The notes beneath the pieces are model-generated. The model searched no databases. It was given only the letters and a program-made list of their open reading frames with translations, and was not told the origin of the DNA. A stretch of DNA of 64,000 nt, from the NCBI GenBank assembly GCA_963693365.1, contig CAVNZM010000011.1, positions 5,952,001 through 6,016,000 of the forward strand, in the 5' to 3' direction. The position numbers were made by a program, and so were the translations under genes. Within the stretch, counting starts at the first letter, position 1. Every line of letters starts with the position of its first letter. Shown here in pieces: positions 38,047 to 64,000 of this stretch. This stretch comes from Amoebidium appalachense (taxonomy: Eukaryota > Ichthyosporea).

Positions 38047-39250
38047 GGGGTGGTGCAGAACCACGGGGACGGAGGATATGCGAGGAGGGGGGGGAGAGGG
38101 AAAGGGGTGCAGTGTTGGTGTGGTTGGGGTTTAGTCAACTTCCATTACTGTACATATACGAAGCAATGCCCCCCCCCCCCCCCCCCCCCCCCCAACAAAA
38201 CCACAAACACACACCCACTCCCCCATTTCAACTCCTCTGGCACAAATACATGTGTGGCACACACAATTCTTTCGAGTTCTCTTCCTCTCATTTACAAACA
38301 ACAAAAAACACAAACCCCATGATACACACACACACACACACACACACACAGGAGTGACGAGGACAGACGAAGAGGTTGCAGACATTGGCGAGACGAAAAG
38401 TGCATATTAGAAAAGATACTAAGGCACCATTTAACAGCTTTAAAACAAAAACTTACCATAATGTCAGTCCAGGACACATTTTCCTCCTCCCCGACATCTT
38501 CACCATCAGCCAGACTGTCTCCCTCATAGGGGGGCAGATCCTCCTCAAGACCCACAACCTCCCATTCGTCCCCCTGTTTTCCAGTATTTTCTACTGGAAT
38601 TTCGCGATTTTCGGTGATATCCGAAAACTGACTGGGTTCATCTACCGAATTTTCGGGATTTCCGGTGATATCCGAAACCTGAACGGGTTCGTCAATCTGG
38701 GGCTCGATGGGTGCATCGGCGGGAGTTACATTTTCCGTAGCATTTTTACCGTAAATTGATTCGGTAGCGATGACGTTTGTTTCCGCAGAAGTTACCGTGT
38801 TTGCCGTTTCGATCAATACGGTTTCGGGCTCTTCGATAGAATTAGGGGTCTCTGGATCGGAAACAGGGACGGGGTTGGCATGTTGCGTTTTGTGCGATTT
38901 GTGGTTGTGATTGTGGTGGTTGATCGCATTTTGGGTGATTGAAATTTCGATTTCGGCTACGCTGTCGACGTAGGTTTGCAGGCCCTTGGCCGTGAGTGGG
39001 CCCTGGTACCGTCCCTGGTATTTGCCCTCCCTGCAGAGATCACAAAAATATAATCAGACAGTGTGGGATGCAGGGGACGGGGTTTGTTGGTGATGCAAAT
39101 CACCTGCAGTAGTCCAAACTGATGCTTTATCCACCCCACAGACCATACACTAGTCTTCGGATGTGAACAGGAATCACAAACACATTTACTGAATTTAAAT
39201 TTCTCACACCCCCCTTCTGCTGCCCAAGGCCCTCTCATCCAAATCCCCCC

Positions 39251-39289
<39 letters not shown>

Positions 39290-40959
39290 CGCAGGCTTTT
39301 CAAAGCTTACCCACCCATGAGCACCGGTCACCCACCCACCCACCCACCACTATCACATATACTACTCCACAGGGGAAGGTGTGTGAAGGCGGTGGCTGGG
39401 AGGGAAGAAGGGAGAGCGGTGGAGGGAGGGGGGGGGGGGGGGGGGGGGGGGTCACGCGGGGGTCCCAGGGGGTGGGGGTGGGGGTGGGGCGGGTGGGGGG
39501 TGCGGGTGGGGGGGGGGGGGGGGGGGGGGGGGGGGAGAAGACGAGAGGGGGAGGAGGGCGGGCGGACGGGGGGAGGGGGGAGGGAGGATGGCGGCTACTT
39601 ACGCAAACAGAGCAAGGGTGGGGAACTGCTTGATACCGGCATCTTTGCACAGCTGCTTGTGTGCGGCACAGTTGACCTGCGGCAAAGTATGAAGCAGTCA
39701 GCAACTTATAAATGATCTACAACTATTACGTATGCCTGCGAAGACCAAAGTTTCTGCTCATTGCCAACCCAGCATAAAAGCCCAATTTTCGTGCGCTGTA
39801 AGTCATTTTCACCTTCCAAATACTCCTTTCAGCTGTAGCCTGCAAATCTCCCAGAATCCCCTAGGAACCTCCCACCCTTCCTCCCTCCCTCCCCCCCCCC
39901 CCCCCCCCCCCACATACACACACACCACCACCACCGCCTCCTCTCATTGCCTTACTTATTTCCCCCATTCCTTCCGTTAGAATCTTACAACATGTGGAAC
40001 AAAGGGGGCAGATGACAGGCTTATAATTAAAAAAGTAAAAAAAGAAGGAAAAGACGTTTTCTCACCTGTCCCAGTGTGACGATGGATCGTCCATCAAACC
40101 TCTTCACGTGAGTGTGTGCCACCTTATTCATCGTCTTTCGCACATTGTTCGTAAAAGCGCAATAGTCCGGTGCATGCGGGTTGTTTGCGCCCCCAACACA
40201 CACGGCGAGCGGCGCGTAGAAATCGACTACAACATATTTGTTTTCCTTAACAAATCGCACGAGTTCGAGGTCAGTTGTGATTTCAGCAGAGAGGCAGTCT
40301 GGTCCCACACATGGTTCTGACTCGGGTTGGAGCTCACGGTAGGCCTGTGCCACTAGACCGTTTCCGTGTGTGCGTGGGTCGAATGTTGTGTCGTGATGCT
40401 TGCTGTGGGGTAGAAATAGTTTTTTCGTCAGCAATTTGCAGGTGTCTATACTCAACAAGTCACAAGTCTCCAGGAAAAACTGGCTTATTTGGGTAGCTTT
40501 CATGCAAGTGTCGATACTCAATATCACGCATGGTAGTGGGACAGCGAGGGCTTTCTAACGACTGTATAAATGTATGCACACAGTAATCTTTATGAAATGA
40601 GAAGACAGGAGGCGGGAAGACTGGGGAATAAAGGATTGCGAGCATGAAGGCTTCCGTATCTTCTACTCGTTGTGCACAGGTTACCGTTTATGATCGCCTG
40701 TGGGTTTGGGTACTACACGAATACCGGGCGTGTGGGAGACAAAATCTTTTGAAACCGATTGTGACGCAGTGCATGCAAAGTTCTTACCACTACCAGACAC
40801 ATACACACCACCACAAATGAATTGCTAGGTGGCCGCCGCACACAATTTATTTCATTGCTCGAAAACTTTCAGAGCGCCTATACATGCAAATTGTACGTAC
40901 CGGGCGGCAGCGGCGGCCAGCAAGGCGCCTGCGAGGGTGAGGGACCGCGCAACATGCAT
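37525..40959 (-). CDS. single-pass membrane thioredoxin-like protein (PDI/TMX-like), 5 exons
   Basis: Exons, read leftwards: 40959-40901, 40402-40066, 39676-39603, 39030-38457 and 37971-37525; phases agree and give 496 residues. A hydrophobic signal (1-19) is followed by a thioredoxin fold (about 60-190): KYVVVDFYAP, then VNCAAHKQLC, the cis-Pro motif QFPTLALF (149-156) and GKYQGRYQGP. A long acidic linker follows with two 17-residue repeats (DEPVQVSDIT, DEPSQFSDIT), one membrane segment (about 362-385) and a cytosolic tail with a PPPY motif. This is type I topology, most likely in the endoplasmic reticulum or a later compartment. Where PDI proteins have WCGHC after FYAP, this protein has LAVC, twelve residues and then Cys101, so the usual CXXC is absent. 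A redox or chaperone role with altered chemistry is inferred. Confidence 0.87.
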
Positions 40960-42120
40960 GGCCAAGTGTTTTTTTTTGGGGTGTTGTTGGGGTGAGGAGA
41001 AATGACTGTGGGGATGTGATCTTGTGCGCGCTTTTAAACCCCGTCATCTGAGCTGTTCAGTGTTGTTGTTGCCATATATGGCTTCATCTGAAGAGGGTAA
41101 AAGCCATCTTACATTCCTGGTTCCAGCTGCATGCCGTTTTCACTCGATGCCTGCAGAATGAATTTATAAAGCTTGCAATCATAAATAAACTCTACCTAAA
41201 GCAATAAATTCTATTATAAGGCTATAGTACGTAGGATCATAAGAAATATTGAGCGCAACCCGAGGCTGAGAGGCTCATGATGAGCCGACAGCCGCTGGTG
41301 GCCCGGTGAACCCCCGCACGGCGCACGCATGTAAATATCTGCATTCCACTTGGCTTTATCCACAACCTTATATCCAATCAGCGTATTACTCAAAGTCCAT
41401 ATATGGTTCATGGCTCATTCACCATCCAATCATAGCGCAAGAAACTTGACACCATTGCATTTATTTTTGATCTGGGACACCTGGGGCGCAGATCTGGGTG
41501 TCTGTTCGTCGGGACTCCAAGGCTCGGGGTCGACCGTCGGACGCCTCGCGCGTAGAGAGACGGGAGAGAGATGTGTTTGAGTGTATGCACGTGCATCGCA
41601 CATCTATGTGCATGCCCGTCTTGTACAAGCACTACACACGCATTAATACTTGATGCATGCTTCAGGACACCGTGACTCGCGTGCTACTAGATGTGCGTGC
41701 GGACACCGTGATCACTCGATCGGCGGCAATGCCCTTGCTCATAATAATGCCTCATATAATTAACGACGGAAAAATGCCCCGGCTGTGTATTCATATGTGT
41801 ACTAGATTTGCGATGTTTCTGTATCGTGTGGGTGTTTGTGTGTGTGTGTGCTTATGCGTGTGTGTGTGCGTGTTGGAAGCCTTGAGGGGGGAGGGGAGGG
41901 TTCCGGGGGGAGGGGGGGGGCGGGGAAGCCCGATAGGGGGGGGAGGAAGCCCGAGTGGGGGGGGGAGGGGGAGCGGGGGCCTAGTAGTTTTGCGTTGTTT
42001 CTGTGTGTCACGGTGAGTGGGTGAGGGCGAGTGAGCAAATGAGTATCCGTAAGTGAGTGAGTGAGTGAGTGAGTGAGTGAGTGAGTGAGTGACTAAGTGA
42101 GCGAGAATCGATGTGTGTGA

Positions 42121-42168
<48 letters not shown>

Positions 42169-42193
42169 ACATGTACGTGTGTGTGTATGCGTC

Positions 42194-42261
<68 letters not shown>

Positions 42262-42791
42262 GGGGCGTGGGGGGCCATTAGGGGCATCTCTGACACATGT
42301 ACAGCCATGGAAACAGATTGAGCTGGTGGATTAAAACAAAAAATTCGTACATGTTTGGAAAAGTGATGCAGCATACAGTAGTATTAATACAATGTGAACA
42401 GTGACACGACGAAACCACGACTTAAAATTTTGTTGTGCCGGTTGTACACCGGTCCGGATTTACATACACAATGTAAACAATAGTTTGCTGACAGCTCTTC
42501 ATGTTGTGCTTTTCGAAACCAACTAATAAAAGGTCATTCAAAACCAATCTTATGGATTTCATATCATGGTACACACTCCTTGCTCTATCAAAAAGGCCCG
42601 TAACTACAAAAAAATTCCCGTATTCATCTATCATCAAATTAGCCTGTTTAAATCTAGGTTTCAGAAAGAATATGCATACACAGTGCACATATGATTAATC
42701 ATACTTTAGATTAGCCTTTTTTTGGGTTCCCAAAGAAAACGTTCGTACATGCACAGTGGAAATGTCAAATCCCATCGGTGATCAAGGCGCA
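40960..42791. other. intergenic region with (GTGA)n and GT repeats
   Basis: Holds the upstream region of the thioredoxin-like gene (40960-41650, mostly unique), then GT, poly-G and (GTGA)n repeats (41830-42265), then AT-rich unique sequence up to the stop codon of the FKBP15-like gene. Open frames at 41657-41820 and 42422-42688 lack splice or composition support. The 3' untranslated region of the FKBP15-like gene must lie at the right end. Confidence 0.5.
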
Positions 42792-60347
<17,556 letters not shown>

Positions 60348-61028
60348 CTTGACACATCAATTGAAACTCTACTTTTTTATATCTTTGGCCTTAGATTATG
60401 ACTGGTATGTCTTGGATTTTTCACAGCCGTGTACGCGCCGTGAAAGTCTTCCTACAGTGTTTCAAGATCAAAGGGGAAAAAATGCTTCTTATGCACGTGT
60501 GCCTTCGAAGATCTCTACCGCGTCGAATAGGTCAGTGCATGATGTGCATCCTACATCTGGCCAAAAAGCAGACTGTGACGAATTTTTAAATTGATTCAAA
60601 CACAAAAAAATTGAAGTATGGATAGAAGTGTCAGATCTTGTACATGTTTGAATTGAAAGGTTCCTTATGTTTGTGTGCTTCTATATGTTTGTATGCGCAT
60701 GCGCACGCGACCGCTCTCTCGAAGCTACTCTTATCTCTCCTCTCTAACATTAGACGCCTTAGCTGGACACCTTCCGTTTTTTGTTGCCTTAGCACAATTG
60801 CAAAAAACGGAACCCGGTGTAGGGTGATAAGTGAAAGCTCACAGATTGGATAAAACCGCATCAGCTCTAGGGAGAATGTGAGCAGTTACGTAATCCGTTT
60901 TAAATTTCTCTTGTTTTTTCTTCAACAGAGAAAAACTGCTCGACATGTACATACACGGAAACAATTCTGCATTTGGTGTACTCTGTTAATCTTTAATGCA
61001 AATAATTTGTGTTGTTGCCACAGGGACC

Positions 61029-61073
<45 letters not shown>

Positions 61074-61116
61074 ACACACACCAACACCACCACCACCACC
61101 ACCACCACCACCACCA

Positions 61117-61168
<52 letters not shown>

Positions 61169-61614
61169 ACACACACCACCACCACCACCACCACCACCAC
61201 CACCACAACCCAAATCCCCTCCCTACACATTGCACACACACTGTACACGTCACTAATATAGTCATAGAAGGACATAAGCAAGCACACCGGTGCCATGCAC
61301 ACCTGCGCAGTGTACATGCGTGCCGCAAAAACACCGACACACAGCACGTATGGAAAACACACACTTGTACGTGTAGCACACGCACTTCTGTCAAAACAAC
61401 CTGTATCATTTGAACCAAGCTTTTCTTGAAAAGGATTAGTATGGGTATCCGTACAAACTTTATTGTTTCGTTTCGTGCATGTCGAATTCGAGCCGCATTC
61501 ATTCATACTAACCTACTAACTGTGTTGGCTTCACGTCCCTTGTGATAATCACATGACCCAGCCTCTCTCTCTCTCTCTCCCTCCCCCCCCCCCCCCCCCC
61601 CCTCCCCCTCTCTC

Positions 61615-61648
<34 letters not shown>

Positions 61649-61919
61649 GAAGAAAAGAAAGAAAGCAAGAAAAGAAAACAGAAAGACAGGGGGGAAGGGA
61701 AAAAAAGAGGGAAAACCTCACTACCATTGACTCACAGGAAAAAAACTGAACTAAATTCCTCACAATCCCACTGCCGCACTGACCATAGAGTCTGTGAGAA
61801 ATTCTGGAAATGATTCATAAAAACTCTTGCAACTTTCGCGTGCCTATGCTTAGAATAAATGGAGCTCTAGCGTTAGACCATTTGATGGATCGAATCACGC
61901 TCAGCACCCTGTGCGTGTG

Positions 61920-62007
<88 letters not shown>

Positions 62008-62027
62008 CGTGTGTGTGTATGTGGCAC

Positions 62028-62068
<41 letters not shown>

Positions 62069-62483
62069 CTGTGTTCGTGTGTGTGTGCGCTCAGCAGTGG
62101 CGGTGGTGCTTGCTGGGTGTGTGTGTGTTGGGGGAAAGGTGGGGGGAGAGGGGGGAGGGGGGAGGGGGGGGGAGGGAGTAAGCAGGTTGTAAGTAAATGT
62201 GCACATGTGAACAAGCGATCTAAAAGCATTCAAAAACTGTGCATCACTCTTCACCAAAGTCAGCTCGAGACCTTAGCAGATAGTTTGCCTACACACGCCA
62301 AGTATTCACTTTTTTTCGTGTGAACTAGTATTGCAGAAACGCGAGTGTTCTTGAAGGTTGGGATTAGCTAAACCATAAATGTGAGTATGTGCGCTACTGT
62401 GTGTGCCGTGTGTGCAGAACTGTGTGTTGTGTGTTGTGTGTTGTGCATGGGTGTGCTTGGGTGCGTGTGTTGTGTGTCTGTGT

Positions 62484-62526
<43 letters not shown>

Positions 62527-62831
62527 TGTGCCCCGGTGTGCATGTGAACTCGTGCCCGTGGGAATATGTGTGTGTGTGTGTGTTTTGGGTGTGTGTAAGC
62601 ATGTGTGCATGTGTGCATGTGTGCATGTTTTTTTGTGAATGTGCGAGCTTGTGCACTCGAACGTGTGCATGCATATGCATGTGCATGTGTGTGCACGCAC
62701 ACGCACCTGGCGTGCACGCACGCTCATGCGCAGACACGGGCGTGTGTGTGTGTGTGTTTGTGCGTGTGTATGTGGTTGTGGAGGCAAACAGTAGCAGAAG
62801 GGGGGTCAAAGGGGGTTCCAACAGTACGAAC
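60348..62831. other. upstream region of FKBP15-like gene and repeats
   Basis: Unique AT-rich sequence (60348-61010) probably contains the promoter of the minus-strand gene. Then follow poly-C with CAC triplets (61029-61203), unique sequence, CT/poly-C (61562-61646), a GT array (61914-62062) and GT/CATG-rich repeats (62390-62770). A possible minus-strand exon around 62280-62200 (LTLVKSDAQFLNAFRS) might belong to the gene at 62832-63105, but its splice sites are weak, so I do not annotate it. Confidence 0.45.
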
Positions 62832-63105
62832 CTGCGATCTCGACTGAGAGCTTTGCCTGCTGTGCGATCTACCGTCACTCGAATTTCCACCCGACCACCA
62901 CGGAGATCCCCCCTCTCTACTAAGACCCCCCAGACTCCTATGGGATTCGCCCTCCTCCATCGCTTCGAGCACGCCGCCCAATCGGGTTTCTCCGATCGTC
63001 TCGTTGCTATGGAGACCGTCGTCGGTGTGTTCTGATTCGTTGGTTTCGTCTTCCTCGTCAGATTCGAAGTCGTTTACGTAGACGGTTTTGAACCGTTGGA
63101 TAACA
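62832..63105 (-). CDS. one exon of an unidentified protein, acidic and Ser-rich (partial gene)
   Basis: A 274-base open exon on the minus strand, bounded by a good acceptor (TTTTCCCGCAG) at 63106 and the donor GTTCGT at 62831. It encodes 91 full codons beginning VIQRFKTVYVNDFESDEEDE and ending with a Ser/Arg-rich stretch (SHSRQSSQSRSQ). Low complexity suggests a disordered segment with many possible phosphorylation sites. The first codon is split, so at least one exon lies to the right. A candidate is 63760-63660, joined through a GC donor (CCGAG then GCAAGC), which matches in phase, but the peptide looks doubtful. I recognise no family. Confidence 0.6.
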
Positions 63106-63309
63106 CTGCGGGAAAAGGAAGAAAATGATTAATAAATGCAGATATTGTTCAAAATACACGGTGAGGGGGGTTGGTCAAATAGAAAACCAAGGTATTTAGA
63201 TCCCGGGGAGGGGGGGGGGGGGGGGGGGTATGTGTTGTGGTTAAAGGTAGCTTTGAGGTAGCAAGATGAAAGGGGGGAGAGGGGGGGGGGGGGGGGGTTG
63301 AGAACAAGA

Positions 63310-63420
<111 letters not shown>

Positions 63421-63479
63421 TGTGTGTGTGTGTGAGTGAAGGGAGGGGGGTGGAGGGAGAAAAATGTGTGTGCGTGTTG

Positions 63480-63518
<39 letters not shown>

Positions 63519-63536
63519 ATGTGTGTGTTTTTTTTT

Positions 63537-63617
<81 letters not shown>

Positions 63618-63762
63618 GAGGGGGTGGGGGGGGGAATGGGGAGTGCTTGCCTCGGATATCTCGGGCCACACAAAACGTCACAGACATTTAGCAGCCGGCA
63701 ATTATCTTTCCGGCCAAAGGGGTGTCGTCCGTCTCGATGGGTACGTGCACCAATGCGCAGCT

Positions 63763-63832
<70 letters not shown>

Positions 63833-64000
63833 TGTGTGCGTGCGCGCGCGCGCGTGTGTGTGTGTGTGTGTATATGTGTGTGTGCATGTCTGTGTGTGTG
63901 TGTATATCTGTGTGTGTTTGTGTGTGCATGCGCTTGTGTATGATTGCGTGTGTGCGTGTTGGCGCATGCCATGCAGAGTTAGGTTGAGGGTGATTAACAA

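Noticed and set aside
42422-42688. Minus-strand open frame of 88 codons downstream of the FKBP15-like stop
   Set aside because: No splice link, no recognisable features, and it lies where the 3' untranslated region is expected.
61500-61560. Short minus-strand peptide (VIITRDVKPTQL) resembling a kinase catalytic loop
   Set aside because: Too short, lacks the HRD and neighbouring kinase motifs, and ends in a stop a few codons later; probably chance.

Overview
The window is nuclear DNA of a eukaryote with intron-rich genes. Evidence: long genes cut by many GT-AG introns, a nuclear-type tRNA-Glu inside an intron, and proteins of typical eukaryotic families (BLM-type RecQ helicase, FKBP15/WAFL-like protein, secretory glutathione peroxidase, membrane-anchored thioredoxin-like protein, type II membrane protein with EGF-like repeats). 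The species cannot be named from the sequence. The FKBP15-like gene would suit an animal or a close unicellular relative, but this is only a hint. The most striking property is the extreme load of (CA/GT)n, (GA/CT)n and poly-C/poly-G tracts in introns and intergenic DNA; most long open frames in the window are translations of these repeats (His-Thr, Cys-Val, Pro, Gly, Ser-Leu, Arg-Glu runs) and are not genes.

Layout. 1-3587: no gene seen, repeats with unique islands. 3588-5619 (-): 415-residue type II membrane protein with EGF-like repeats, 3 exons. 5620-6535: divergent intergenic region. 6536-32373 (+): a complete BLM/Sgs1-type RecQ helicase that I assembled by eye into 32 exons; splice phases agree at all 31 junctions and give 1465 codons plus a stop. 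Its introns hold a tRNA-Glu(CTC), a TA-flanked MITE-like element, and several partial duplications of exon edges with their splice sites. 33735-34307 (+): intronless secretory glutathione peroxidase. 34308-37524: gene-free, with a SINE-like repeat ending in poly-A. 37525-40959 (-): 5-exon, 496-residue single-pass membrane protein with a thioredoxin fold and a non-canonical active site. 42792-60347 (-): 19-exon, 620-residue FKBP15-like protein (WH1-like domain, degenerate FKBP domain, coiled coil). 62832-63105 (-): one exon of an unidentified gene that probably continues on both sides.

The neighbouring genes do not form an obvious pathway. The first and second genes are divergent, the helicase and peroxidase are co-directional, and the last three are on the minus strand. 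The main novelty is at the DNA level: repeated copying of exon boundaries into flanking introns of the helicase gene, most dramatically around one exon whose 5' edge has four upstream copies and whose 3' edge has two downstream copies.
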